This document shows, piece after piece, positions 1 through 8,558 of a DNA stretch of 49,050 bases (the stretch's first letter is position 1; each line of letters begins with the position of its first letter). The position numbers and the translations under genes were made by a program. Below the pieces are notes generated by a model. That model was not told where the DNA came from and did no database searches. It saw only the letters and a list, made by a program, of their open reading frames with translations. Source of the DNA: JAYVYM01 sp046593925 (GTDB taxonomy: Bacteria > Actinomycetota > Actinomycetes > Mycobacteriales > SCTD01); assembly GCA_046593925.1 (NCBI GenBank), contig JBKJQN010000009.1, forward strand, positions 1 to 49,050, read 5' to 3'.

Positions 1-1212
1 GACCCGGCCGGCTTCAACAGCAGCCTGAAGAACTTCCAGAACGACTACTGCGGCACGATCGGCCGGCAGTTCGCGGAGGGCTTCATCACCGGTGACGCCA
101 TTACCGCCGCGAGCATCTACCTGACGATCGTGGCGGAGACGGCGTTCACCAACACGCTGTTCGTCGCCATGCCCGCCGAGGCCGCGGCCAACGGCGACTA
201 CCTGCTGCCCACGGTGTTCCACTCGGTCCAGTCCGACGAGTCCCGGCACATCAGCAACGGCTACGCGACGCTGCTCATGGCGCTGGCCGACGAGGGCAAC
301 CACCAGCTGCTCGAGCGCGACCTGCGCTACGCGTGGTGGAACAACCACCGCGTCGTCGACGCCGCCATCGGTACCTTCATCGAGTACGGCACGAAGGACC
401 GTCGCAAGGACCGTGAGAGCTACGCGGAGATGTGGCGTCGCTGGATCTACGACGACTACTACCGCAGTTACCTGGTGCCGCTGGAGAAGTACGGCCTGGT
501 CATCCCCCACGACCTCATCGAGGAGTCCTGGAACCAGATCTGGAACAAGGGCTACGTGCACGAGGTGGCCCAGTTCTTCTGCACCGGGTGGATCGCCAAC
601 TACTGGCGCATGGACCCGATGACGGACAAAGACTTCGAGTGGTTCGAGTACAAGTACCCGGGCTGGTACGACAAGTACGGCGCATGGTGGGAGAACTACA
701 ACCGGCTCTCGATGCCGAACGGGCACAACCCGATCGTGTTCGAGGCCGTCGACTACGCCTACCCGCACCGCTGCTGGACCTGCATGGTGCCATGCCTCGT
801 CCGCGAGGACATGGTCATGGCCGAGGTCGACGGTCAGATGCGCACGTACTGCCACGAGGCGTGCCGCTGGACGGACACGGTGGCCTTCCGGCCCACCTAT
901 GAGGGCCGGGAGACCCCGAACATGGGCCGGCTCATCGGCAAGCGCGAGTGGGAGACGCTCTACCACGGCTGGAACTGGGCCGACGTCGTCTCCGACATGG
1001 GCTACGTCCGCGACGACGGGAAGACGTTGGTGGCGCAGCCGCACCTCAACCTCGACCCGAAGAAGATGTGGACGCTGGACCACCTGCGCCGGTGCCCGCC
1101 GCTCGCCAGCCCGAACGTCCTGCTGAACGAGATGACCAAGGACGAGCAGAAGGCGTTCCACGCGGACTACACCGCGCACGGTCCCGCCGGCAAGGCTCCT
1201 GTCGCCAGCTGA
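1..1212 (+). CDS. prmA: Propane-type di-iron monooxygenase, hydroxylase large (alpha) subunit, 5' end missing
   Basis: The reading frame is open from base 1, so the window begins inside the gene; 403 codons remain. This subunit carries the carboxylate-bridged di-iron centre that hydroxylates propane or a similar small alkane. Visible residue Glu46 (in VAETAFTN) and the DESRH motif (Glu80, His83) have the same 34-residue spacing as MmoX Glu209, Glu243 and His246, so the second half of the di-iron site is present. The first ExxH half lies before the window. The C-terminal part has the Trp/Tyr-rich and Cys-containing segments usual for the PrmA/MimA group. The prmB, prmC and prmD genes follow, in the order known for Rhodococcus prm and Mycobacterium mim clusters. 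Family assignment is firm. Propane as the substrate is inferred from gene order, since related enzymes also oxidise acetone, phenol or other small substrates. Confidence 0.93.
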   Translation, partial: DPAGFNSSLKNFQNDYCGTIGRQFAEGFITGDAITAASIYLTIVAETAFTNTLFVAMPAEAAANGDYLLPTVFHSVQSDESRHISNGYATLLMALADEGNHQLLERDLRYAWWNNHRVVDAAIGTFIEYGTKDRRKDRESYAEMWRRWIYDDYYRSYLVPLEKYGLVIPHDLIEESWNQIWNKGYVHEVAQFFCTGWIANYWRMDPMTDKDFEWFEYKYPGWYDKYGAWWENYNRLSMPNGHNPIVFEAVDYAYPHRCWTCMVPCLVREDMVMAEVDGQMRTYCHEACRWTDTVAFRPTYEGRETPNMGRLIGKREWETLYHGWNWADVVSDMGYVRDDGKTLVAQPHLNLDPKKMWTLDHLRRCPPLASPNVLLNEMTKDEQKAFHADYTAHGPAGKAPVAS

Positions 1213-1252
1213 CCGGAGCGGCCTGCCACTCACAGGTTGAGCACTGCACGAA

Positions 1253-1287
1253 CGGGAGGGCCCGGGGCAAGGCCCCGGGCCCTCCCG
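1253..1287 (+). other. Strong intra-operon hairpin after prmA
   Basis: A perfect 16-bp inverted repeat (arms 1253-1268 and 1272-1287, 3-base loop AAG) begins 40 bases after the prmA stop. There is no T-run on its 3' side. Because prmB follows on the same strand without an obvious new promoter, the stem could protect the 3' end of the prmA message or partly attenuate the downstream genes. A role as a true terminator is also possible. Confidence 0.75.
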
Positions 1288-1292
1288 GCTGC

Positions 1293-1316
1293 TGGCCCGC
1301 CCCGCGCGGCGGGCCA
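1293..1316 (+). other. Second hairpin between prmA and prmB
   Basis: A 9-bp inverted repeat (TGGCCCGCC at 1293-1301, GGCGGGCCA at 1308-1316, 6-base loop) stands five bases after the first hairpin and 36 bases before the prmB start. The two stems in tandem occupy most of the 140-base gap, the largest gap inside this otherwise tightly packed operon. Confidence 0.65.
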
Positions 1317-1352
1317 CCCCCTCCGTACATCCCAGCGAACGCCCGAGGAGCC

Positions 1353-2423
1353 ATGACCGAGAAGCACACGGTGCGGTTCGAGCCGGTCGGCATCGAGATC
1401 GAGGTCGAGGAGTCACAGAACGTCCTGCGGGCCGCCGCCGAGCAGGGGATCATGCTCATGCACGGCTGCAAGGAGGGCCAGTGCGCCGCCTGCAAGTCCT
1501 TCCTGCTCGAGGGTGAGGACGTCGAGCACGACAGCTACTCCACGTTTGCGCTGCCGGACAGCGAGCGGGACGAGGGCTTCACGCTGCTGTGCCGGGCCCA
1601 TGTCTACGAGGACGTCACGATCGAGCTCCTGAACTACGACGAGGAGATGATCCGCTCGGGGCTGCCGATCCAGAGCGCGGTCGGCACAGTCGTGTCGAAC
1701 GAGCCGGTCACGCACGACATGCGGCACCTGGTGCTGGCGCTGGACAAGCCGGAGGAGTTCCGCTTCTTCCCGGGTCAGTACGTCGACATCGGGGTGACCG
1801 ACTCCGAGGAGACCCGGTCTTTCTCGATGGCGAACATCTCGGCCAAGGACAGCGGTCATCTCGAGTTCATCATTCGTATCTATCCGGGTGGGCTGTTCTC
1901 GGAGTTCCTCAAGGACGGCGTTGCCATCGGCGACAAACTCGACCTGAGCGGCCCGTTCGGCGTCTTCACGTTGCGTGACAGCCCCGCAGACCTGGTCTTC
2001 GTCGGCGGTGGCGCCGGGATGGCGCCGATCCTGTCGGTGCTGCGCTCGCTCGCCGAGCGCGACCCTGAGCGCAAGGCCACCTACTACTACGGCGCCCGTG
2101 GCCATCGCGACCTGTGCTTCGACAAGGAGCTGCGGGCCCTCGAGGAGGCGATGCCCGGCTTCACCTACGTGCCCGCACTGTCTGAGCCTGCCGAGGGCGA
2201 GACCTGGGACGGCGAGGTGGGCTTGATCACCGACGTCGTGCGCAAGCACGAGAGCGACCTCCGCCGCGCCGACGCCTACGTCTGCGGTCCCCCACCAATG
2301 GTGGAAGCCGCGATCGAGGTGCTCGGAGACCTCGGCGCGAAGGAGGGGCGGATCTTCTACGACAAGTTCACGACCACAGGTGAACCCACCACCACACCAG
2401 TGACAGGAAGGGCGTCTTCATGA
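1353..2423 (+). CDS. prmB: Propane-type monooxygenase reductase (ferredoxin-FAD-NAD module)
   Basis: This 356-aa reductase passes electrons from NAD(P)H through FAD and a [2Fe-2S] cluster to the hydroxylase. The plant-type ferredoxin domain (about residues 1-95) has Cys39, Cys44, Cys47 and Cys80. The FAD-binding barrel has the RSFSMAN motif (about 155-161). The nucleotide domain has VGGGAGMAP and ends with YVCGPPPM. Length and domain order match SDIMO reductases. The ATG at 1353 is preceded by GAGGAG at good spacing and is the first start in frame after the intergenic hairpins. The stop overlaps the prmC ATG (ATGA), so the two genes are translationally coupled. Confidence 0.93.
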   Translation: MTEKHTVRFEPVGIEIEVEESQNVLRAAAEQGIMLMHGCKEGQCAACKSFLLEGEDVEHDSYSTFALPDSERDEGFTLLCRAHVYEDVTIELLNYDEEMIRSGLPIQSAVGTVVSNEPVTHDMRHLVLALDKPEEFRFFPGQYVDIGVTDSEETRSFSMANISAKDSGHLEFIIRIYPGGLFSEFLKDGVAIGDKLDLSGPFGVFTLRDSPADLVFVGGGAGMAPILSVLRSLAERDPERKATYYYGARGHRDLCFDKELRALEEAMPGFTYVPALSEPAEGETWDGEVGLITDVVRKHESDLRRADAYVCGPPPMVEAAIEVLGDLGAKEGRIFYDKFTTTGEPTTTPVTGRASS

Positions 2424-3598
2424 CGACCGTCGACCAGCCCAGCGAGAGAAGCCTTCCCAAGCCGACGTTCACCGATGCGGAGGCCGGGGCCAAGGTTTTC
2501 CCCGACTCCACAGCGCGGAACTACAACTACTTCATCCCCCAGAAGCGCAAGCAGACGCACTACGAAGACGTCACCGTCGAGGTGCAGCCCGACCCACGGC
2601 ACTACCTCGCCCAGGGCTGGATCTACGGCTTCGCCGACGGACGTGGCGGCTACCCGCTGGAGTGGACCGCTCTGAAGGCCTGGGGCTCCGACCGCCCCAT
2701 CCCCGAGCGCTTCCCCGGCTCAGGCGGCAAGGGCTACGACTGGCCGGCGCTGGGCTGGCACGAGTTCCGGGACCCGAACGAGGAGTGGGAGCTCACGTTC
2801 TACAAGTACAACTCCAACGTGGTCCGTCAGATCACCGCCAACGTCGACGCCGCCCGGCAGACCAAGGCGTTCGAGCAGTGGAACCCCAACTGGGTGCAGT
2901 TCGTCGAGAGCCACGTCGGCGCCTGGATGCACGTCGAGCACGGGCTGGGCCTGTACGTGTTCGCCAACGCCCAGCGGCGCGCTCCCACCAACATGCACAA
3001 CAACGCGATATCGGTGAACAGCATGCACCGGATCCGTACTGCCCAGGACCTCGCGCTGTACAACCTGACCCTGAGCGAGGAGATCGACGGCTTCGACGGG
3101 ACGGCGCACCTCGAGGCGTGGAACAGCGACCCGGCCTGGCAGGGCACCCGCAAGGTCGTCGAGCAGCTCACCTGCATCGACGACTGGGCCGAGGCCATCT
3201 TCGCCGTCAACGTGGTGTTCGAGCCGCTCGTAGGTGAGCTGTTCCGCAGCCAGCTGGTGCAGCAGTCCGCTCCCCGCAACGGCGACTTCGTGACCCCCAC
3301 GGTCATGGGTGCCGGCGAGCACGACTACGCGACCCGCGACCTGCGCTACACGACAGCGATGTTCGAGCTCCTGACCAACGACAAGGAGTTCGCCGACTTC
3401 AACAAGGCCACGATGCAGGAGTGGCTGTCGGTGTGGGTGCCCCGCTGCCTCGAGGCCGCCCGCGCGATGTCGCCCCTGTGGTCCCAGCCGGACGCCAAGC
3501 CGCCGCGTTTCGAGGACGGGCTCGACCGCGCCAAGAGCCGGTTTGCCGGCATCCTCGCCGACCTCGGTCTGGCTATCCCCAAGGAGCTCTCCCTGTGA
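2420..3598 (+). CDS. prmC: Propane-type monooxygenase, hydroxylase small (beta) subunit
   Basis: A 392-aa protein of the soluble di-iron monooxygenase beta-subunit family, which shares the ferritin-like helical fold of the alpha subunit but does not hold the iron. It pairs with PrmA in the (alpha-beta)2 hydroxylase core. Typical segments are the aromatic-rich N-terminal half (for example YNYFIPQKRK and the HYLAQGWIYGFADG stretch) and a helical C-terminal half. The ATG overlaps the prmB stop by four bases and the TGA overlaps the prmD GTG, so it lies in a coupled run. Length fits the family. Assignment rests on family recognition and the A-B-C-D order. Confidence 0.92.
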   Translation: MTTVDQPSERSLPKPTFTDAEAGAKVFPDSTARNYNYFIPQKRKQTHYEDVTVEVQPDPRHYLAQGWIYGFADGRGGYPLEWTALKAWGSDRPIPERFPGSGGKGYDWPALGWHEFRDPNEEWELTFYKYNSNVVRQITANVDAARQTKAFEQWNPNWVQFVESHVGAWMHVEHGLGLYVFANAQRRAPTNMHNNAISVNSMHRIRTAQDLALYNLTLSEEIDGFDGTAHLEAWNSDPAWQGTRKVVEQLTCIDDWAEAIFAVNVVFEPLVGELFRSQLVQQSAPRNGDFVTPTVMGAGEHDYATRDLRYTTAMFELLTNDKEFADFNKATMQEWLSVWVPRCLEAARAMSPLWSQPDAKPPRFEDGLDRAKSRFAGILADLGLAIPKELSL

Positions 3599-3963
3599 AC
3601 ACCGCAACGTCTGCCAGCCCGTTCGCCTCCAACCACACCGCCTCCGGCATGTGCGGGGTGACCGTGATGAACAACCAGGTCGGTGCCGTCATGGCGCAGG
3701 TCATGGCGACGCACGAGGGGGTCACCGTCACGCCGCTGCCGTCGATGATCAGGGTCGACGCCATCACCCGGATGGACTTCGTCTACGCCGAGATCTCCGA
3801 GGCTCTCGGCGAGGAGGACGACTACTTCGACGCTGCGCAGTTCGAGGAAAACATGTCCACGCACTACGGCAAAATGGTCCACGAGGACGACCGGACCATC
3901 ATGTTCGCCAGCCCCGAGGACGCCGCCGCGTACATGGGCTGGGACCTGCCCGGCAGCAACTGA
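3595..3963 (+). CDS. prmD: Propane-type monooxygenase coupling (effector) protein
   Basis: A 122-aa protein of the MmoB/DmpM effector family, which carries no cofactor and binds the hydroxylase to gate substrate and oxygen access. The region around GVTVMNNQVGAVMAQVMA and the later PSMIRVDAITRMDFVY match the two beta-rich parts of the fold. A GTG start at 3595 overlaps the prmC stop (GTGA). This gives a short N-terminal tail of about 15 residues before the conserved core, as in relatives, and no better start with a ribosome site is visible. Fourth gene of the canonical prmABCD set. Confidence 0.9.
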   Translation: MNTATSASPFASNHTASGMCGVTVMNNQVGAVMAQVMATHEGVTVTPLPSMIRVDAITRMDFVYAEISEALGEEDDYFDAAQFEENMSTHYGKMVHEDDRTIMFASPEDAAAYMGWDLPGSN

Positions 3964-4000
3964 CCCCCCTCCACCAGACCACTGCAGCAAGGAGAAGCCC

Positions 4001-5068
4001 GTGTACGAGAAGGACGGCGAGAAGTACTTCGTGGTCGACAGCCACATGCACTACTGGGACGCCAGCCCGGCCAACTGGCTGGCGGGCCAGGAGAACTACG
4101 CGAAGGGCTGGATCGACTGCTTCCACGCCTACCAGAGCCTGGGCCCGGCCGAGACGCACTGGTCGATCGAGCACTTCCAGAAGTACTCCGAGCAGGACCT
4201 GATGAAGGACGTCTTCGAGGACGGCCACGTCGACGTCGCGATCTTCCAGCCGACGTACCTCAAGTCCTGGTACACCGACGGCTTCAACACCACCGAGAAG
4301 AACGGCGCGCTGGCGGAGAAGCACCCCGGTAAGTTCCGCGTCAACAGCCGTTTCGAGCCGCGTGGCGGTGACGCGGCGATGAAGGAGTTCGAGGAGAACG
4401 TCGCGCGCTGGCAGCCCAAGGGCGTCAAGCTGTACACGGCGGAGTGGCTGGACGGCTCCCGCGGCTGGACGCTGAAGGACCCCGAGGCGTACCGCTTCCT
4501 GGAGCGCGCGCAGGAGCTGGGCATCAAGAACGTGCACGTCCACAAGGGGCCGACGATCTGGCCGCTGGACAAGGACGCATTCGACGTGTCCGACGTGGAC
4601 CACGCGGCGACCGACTTCCCCGAGCTGAACTTCATCGTGGAGCACGTCGGGTTGCCGCGCATCGAGGACTTCTGCTTCATGGCGACGCAGGAGCCCAACG
4701 TCTACGCCGGTCTGTCCGTGGTCATCGGCGGCCTCATGCACGCCCGGCCCAGGTTCTTCGCCAAGGTCATGGGCGAGCTGCTGTTCTGGGTCGGCGAGGA
4801 CAAGATGACGTTCGGCAGCGACTACGGCATCTGGGAGCCGAAGTGGCAGGTCGAGGGCTTCGTCGACTGGGACTACCCGGCCGGCGAGGAGTACTCCGAC
4901 TACCCGCGGATCAACACCGCGAGCAAGAAGAAGATCTTGGGCCTCAATGCTGCCAAGCTGTACGACATCGAGGTCCCGGCCGAGTGCCAGCTGCCCGCGG
5001 AGTCCGGTACGCCGGCCGCCCAGGACGACGCGGTACTGGTCGACGACGGGGCCAAGGTCTCGGTGTGA
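4001..5068 (+). CDS. Amidohydrolase-family metal-dependent hydrolase of the prm cluster
   Basis: A 355-aa TIM-barrel amidohydrolase (amidohydrolase-2 type). The N-terminal metal motif is HMH in VVDSHMHYWD (about residues 17-26). Further ligands are a Lys in GVKLYTAEW, His in NVHVHKG, His in FIVEHVG and Asp in TFGSDYGIWEP. The gene starts with GTG at 4001 behind AAGGAG. Amidohydrolases of this kind recur directly after the coupling-protein gene in propane and acetone monooxygenase clusters, where their role is not settled. Proposed roles include processing of a pathway intermediate or assisting assembly. The stop overlaps the next GTG. Its substrate cannot be read from the sequence. Confidence 0.85.
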   Translation: MYEKDGEKYFVVDSHMHYWDASPANWLAGQENYAKGWIDCFHAYQSLGPAETHWSIEHFQKYSEQDLMKDVFEDGHVDVAIFQPTYLKSWYTDGFNTTEKNGALAEKHPGKFRVNSRFEPRGGDAAMKEFEENVARWQPKGVKLYTAEWLDGSRGWTLKDPEAYRFLERAQELGIKNVHVHKGPTIWPLDKDAFDVSDVDHAATDFPELNFIVEHVGLPRIEDFCFMATQEPNVYAGLSVVIGGLMHARPRFFAKVMGELLFWVGEDKMTFGSDYGIWEPKWQVEGFVDWDYPAGEEYSDYPRINTASKKKILGLNAAKLYDIEVPAECQLPAESGTPAAQDDAVLVDDGAKVSV

Positions 5069-5817
5069 GCTCCGCCGCTGCGGTGCTCGCCGCGTTGGAC
5101 ACCGTCCGTGACCCCGAGCTGGACGAGCCGGTCACCGCTCTCGGCTTCGTGGCCTCGTGCACGGTCTCCGACGACGGGGTGGCCGACGTGCACCTGCGTC
5201 TGCCCACGTACTTCTGCGCGCCCAACTTCGCCTTCCTCATGGTGGCGGACGCGTACGAGGCGGTGAGCGCCGTGGCGGGCGTACGGCGTGCGGCGATCGT
5301 GCTGGACGACCACTTCGCCAGCGATGCCATCAACGAGGGGGTGGCGGCCCGGGCCGGGTTCGTCGAGTCCTTCGACGGTTTGGCCGCCGCCGAGCTCGAC
5401 GACCTGCGGGCCGACTTCATCCGCAAGGCGGTCCTAGCCGGGACCGACCGGGTCTGCCGGCCGTTGCTCGCCGCCGGCCGCACCACCGACGACCTCTCCG
5501 CCATGACCCTCGGCGAGGTGCCGGCCTCCGGTGACCGCGAGCGGCTACGGGAGCGACGCGCCGAGCTCGGGCTGCCCTGCGGCGACGACTCCCCGTTGCT
5601 CGTCGACGCCGTCACCGGGGCGGCCATCGGTGTGCAAGCCCTCCCGCTGCACCTGCGTAAGGCCCGGCTGACGCGGGTCGGCGCAGAGGCCAACTCCGGG
5701 ATCTGTCGCGGCATGCTGCGCGACCGCTATGCCGCCGCCGGTGTCGGCGCCATCCACGACGACGACGAAACACCCATGAGGGACGAGACGCCCGCAAGGG
5801 TTGAGGAGAACGCATGA
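5065..5817 (+). CDS. MIP18/DUF59-type iron-sulfur assembly-like protein with long C-terminal extension
   Basis: A 250-aa protein. Its first 90 or so residues follow the MIP18 (DUF59, PaaD/SufT-like) pattern: an opening LAALDTVRDPELDEPVTALG, then VHLRLPTYFCAPNFAF, whose Cys occupies the place of the conserved MIP18 cysteine. The remaining 160 residues are not recognised. They include a polar helical part and a Cys in SGICRGML. MIP18 proteins help insert Fe-S clusters or assemble oxygenases, so a role in maturing the PrmB cluster or the hydroxylase iron site is plausible but inferred. The GTG at 5065 overlaps the amidohydrolase stop and the stop overlaps the dehydrogenase ATG, placing it firmly in the operon. 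Confidence 0.78.
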   Translation: MSSAAAVLAALDTVRDPELDEPVTALGFVASCTVSDDGVADVHLRLPTYFCAPNFAFLMVADAYEAVSAVAGVRRAAIVLDDHFASDAINEGVAARAGFVESFDGLAAAELDDLRADFIRKAVLAGTDRVCRPLLAAGRTTDDLSAMTLGEVPASGDRERLRERRAELGLPCGDDSPLLVDAVTGAAIGVQALPLHLRKARLTRVGAEANSGICRGMLRDRYAAAGVGAIHDDDETPMRDETPARVEENA

Positions 5818-6839
5818 AGGCCGTCCGCCTGCACGGTTACCACCAGCAGCCGGTCGTCGAGGACGTCCCGGAGCCGACGATCGCCGGTCCCTTCGACGTG
5901 ATCGTCAAGGTCGGCGGGGCCGGTGTCTGCCGCACCGACCTGCACATCATCGAAGGCCAGTGGGAGCAGGCGATGGCGCCGCCGCTGCCGTACACGCTGG
6001 GCCACGAGAACGCCGGCTGGGTGCACGAGATCGGGTCCGGTGTCACGAACGTGAGCGTCGGCGACACCGTGATCCTGCACCCGACGCCCACCTGCGGGCT
6101 GTGCCGGGCGTGCCGGGCGGGGCAGGACATGCACTGCTCCAACAGCATCTTCCCGGGCCTGGGCAGCGACGGCGGGATGGCTGAGCTGCTGCTGACCTCC
6201 GCCCGGGCGTGCGTGCTGCTGGACCCCGCGACCCGCCCCGAGGACGTCGCCGCGCTCGCCGACGCCGGTATCACGGCGTACCACGCTGTGCGCAAGGCGG
6301 TCCCGCTGCTGTACCCCGGCACCACCTGCGTGCTGATCGGCGCCGGCGGCCTGGGGCACATCGGCATCCAGTGCCTGGCGGCACTCACGGCGACGACGAT
6401 CATCGTCGTCGACCGCAACCCCGACGCGCTCAAGCTCGCCGAGCAGCTCGGGGCCACCCACACGGTCGTCGCGGACGGCACCCACCTCGCCGCCGTCAGC
6501 GAGCTGACCGGGGGCGCCGGCGCCGACGTCGTGCTCGACTTCGTGGCGGAGCAGGGCGCGGAGAACGAGGGATTCGCGATGACGCGCGCCGGCGGCTCCT
6601 ACTACGTGATCGGGTACGGCGGCACCCTCACCATACCGACGCTGGACATCATCTCCACCGAACGCAACATTGTCGGCAACATTGTCGGCACGTACAACGA
6701 GCTCGCGGAGCTGATGGTGCTCGCGCAGACCGGCAAGGTCACCCTGCACACCAGCACCTACCCGCTGGACGCGGCTGTGGAGGCGCTCGCCGATCTCGAC
6801 GCCGGCAAGGTCCGCGGCCGCGCCATCCTCGTTCCCTGA
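5814..6839 (+). CDS. Zinc-dependent NAD alcohol dehydrogenase
   Basis: A 341-aa medium-chain alcohol dehydrogenase. Catalytic zinc ligands are Cys39 (GVCRTD) and His64-Glu65 (GHENAG). The structural zinc site is CX2CX2CX7C in TCGLCRACRAGQDMHC. The Rossmann motif is GAGGLGHIG, with an acidic residue ending the second strand (IIVVDRN), which favours NAD over NADP. In prm clusters the dehydrogenase at this position (PrmE in Rhodococcus) is thought to oxidise the alcohol made by the monooxygenase, such as 2-propanol to acetone. The start overlaps the preceding stop by four bases. Confidence 0.9.
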   Translation: MKAVRLHGYHQQPVVEDVPEPTIAGPFDVIVKVGGAGVCRTDLHIIEGQWEQAMAPPLPYTLGHENAGWVHEIGSGVTNVSVGDTVILHPTPTCGLCRACRAGQDMHCSNSIFPGLGSDGGMAELLLTSARACVLLDPATRPEDVAALADAGITAYHAVRKAVPLLYPGTTCVLIGAGGLGHIGIQCLAALTATTIIVVDRNPDALKLAEQLGATHTVVADGTHLAAVSELTGGAGADVVLDFVAEQGAENEGFAMTRAGGSYYVIGYGGTLTIPTLDIISTERNIVGNIVGTYNELAELMVLAQTGKVTLHTSTYPLDAAVEALADLDAGKVRGRAILVP

Positions 6840-6866
6840 TCCCGCCCACCTGACAGAGAGGTCACC

Positions 6867-8558
6867 ATGGCCAAGGAACTGCGCTTCGGCGAGGACGCCC
6901 GGATGCGTCTGCTCGCAGGAGTCGACCAGCTCGCGGAGGCCGTCAAGTCGACACTCGGCCCCAAGGGCCGCAATGTGATCATCGAGAAGATCACCGGCTC
7001 GCCGGTCGTGACGAACGACGGGGTGACGATCGCCAAGGAGATCCACCTGCCCGACCAGTTCGAGAACATGGGCGCGCAGCTGGTCAAAGAGGCCGCCATC
7101 AAGACCAACGACATCGTCGGTGACGGCACGACGACGGCGACGGTCATCGCCCACGCGATCATCCGCGAGGGCATGAAGGCGATCGGCGCCGGCGGTAACC
7201 CGGTGCTGGTCAAGCGCGGCATCGACCTGGCGGTGGGGCGCCTGGTCGAGCACCTGCGCAGCGTCGCCCGCCCGGTCGTCACCGAGGCCGACTACGCGAG
7301 GGTCGCCGCGATCTCCGCCAACGACGACGACATGGTCGGCGCGGTGCTGGCCAGGGCGCTGTTCACCGTCGGCGACAGCGGCATCGTGACGGTCGAGGAG
7401 TCCGCGACGCCCGGGATGAGCGTGGACTTCGTCGAGGGCTTCGAGTACGACAACGGCTACGTCTCGCCGTACATGGTCACCCACCCGGCCAGCCTCGAGG
7501 CGATCCTGGACGACCCGTACATCCTGCTGACGAATGAGAAGGTCACCAAGATCGCGCAGCTGATGCCGCTGCTCGACAAGGTGATGCGGGCGCCCCGGCC
7601 GCTGCTCATCGTCGCCGAGAACGTGGAGGGCGCAGCGCTGTCGATGCTGGTGCAGAACCACGTCAACGGCGTGTTCCAGTGCGTCGTCACCCGGGCCCCC
7701 GGCTTCGGGGACCGGCGGCTGCGCAAGCTCGAGGACATCGCCACGACCACCGCCGGCACGGTGCTGTCCAAGCACTCCGGCGCCAGCATCGAGACGATCA
7801 CGGTGGAGCAGCTGGGGCGGGCCCGGCAGGTGCGGGTCACCGCCGACCGGACGACCATCATCGGCGGCGCGGGGAGGGCCGACGACATCGCCTTCCGCGT
7901 CCAGCAGCTGCAAGCCGAGCAGACCAAGGCCACCTTCGGCGTCGACGGCGACGTGCTGTCGGAGCGGATCGGATCGCTGTCGGGCAAGGTCGCCGTGGTG
8001 CGCGTCGGCGCCCCGACGAACGCCGAGCTCGCCGAGCTGCAGCACCGCGTCGAGGACGCCCTGTCGGCGACCCGTGCGGCGATGGCCGAGGGCATCGTCG
8101 CCGGCGGCGGGGTCGCCCTGCTGCACGCGGCTCCCGTGCTGGACACGCTGGACGTCAAGGGCGACTACGAGATCGGCGTGGAGATCGTGCGCCGCGCGCT
8201 GCCCGAGCCTGCCTTCCTGATCGCGACCAACGCCGGCTACTCCGGCCAGGAAGTGATCGCCAAGATCGCCGGGATGGGCATCGACGAGGGCTTCGATGCG
8301 CTCGAGGGCCGCTACGGCGACATGATCGAGATGGGCATCCTGGACCCGCTGCGGGTCTGCCGGTCGGCGCTGCAGAACGGCGCGTCCGTCGCCGGCCTGC
8401 TGCTGACGACCAACACGCTGATCGCCGAGGAGCAGACCGCGTGGGGTGGCAGCCGCGCCCTGATGACCGAGTTCGGTGAGCTCGATGGTGGATTGCACCA
8501 GCCGTCGCCGGACTCCAGCACCCCGCAGTCGCTGGGCCTCGGCCCGTCCATCGGATGA
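6867..8558 (+). CDS. groEL: GroEL-type chaperonin dedicated to the monooxygenase
   Basis: A 563-aa group I chaperonin with GDGTTTATV at residues 85-93 (ATP-hydrolysis Asp86), VTNDGVT, and the conserved GIVAGGGVALLHA stretch. It lacks the usual Gly-Gly-Met C-terminal tail and ends instead in a Ser/Pro/Gly-rich peptide. No groES lies beside it. Chaperonin genes at the end of propane monooxygenase operons (for example mimG) are required for productive folding of the hydroxylase large subunit, so this copy is probably specialised and not the general cellular GroEL. The ATG follows an AGAGAGG-like ribosome site 27 bases after the dehydrogenase. The TGA overlaps the next gene's ATG. Confidence 0.93.
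   Translation: MAKELRFGEDARMRLLAGVDQLAEAVKSTLGPKGRNVIIEKITGSPVVTNDGVTIAKEIHLPDQFENMGAQLVKEAAIKTNDIVGDGTTTATVIAHAIIREGMKAIGAGGNPVLVKRGIDLAVGRLVEHLRSVARPVVTEADYARVAAISANDDDMVGAVLARALFTVGDSGIVTVEESATPGMSVDFVEGFEYDNGYVSPYMVTHPASLEAILDDPYILLTNEKVTKIAQLMPLLDKVMRAPRPLLIVAENVEGAALSMLVQNHVNGVFQCVVTRAPGFGDRRLRKLEDIATTTAGTVLSKHSGASIETITVEQLGRARQVRVTADRTTIIGGAGRADDIAFRVQQLQAEQTKATFGVDGDVLSERIGSLSGKVAVVRVGAPTNAELAELQHRVEDALSATRAAMAEGIVAGGGVALLHAAPVLDTLDVKGDYEIGVEIVRRALPEPAFLIATNAGYSGQEVIAKIAGMGIDEGFDALEGRYGDMIEMGILDPLRVCRSALQNGASVAGLLLTTNTLIAEEQTAWGGSRALMTEFGELDGGLHQPSPDSSTPQSLGLGPSIG

Noticed and set aside
432..902. Long open frames overlapping prmA, and many like them on both strands across the window
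   Set aside because: They are shadow frames of a GC-rich coding region, with Arg/Pro/Ala-rich products and no family resemblance; the true frames are supported by motifs and gene order.
5727..8498. A 923-codon open frame antisense to the dehydrogenase and groEL
   Set aside because: It is antisense to two well-supported genes. The Asp/His/Val/Arg-rich product is the usual artefact of the complementary third-position GC bias.
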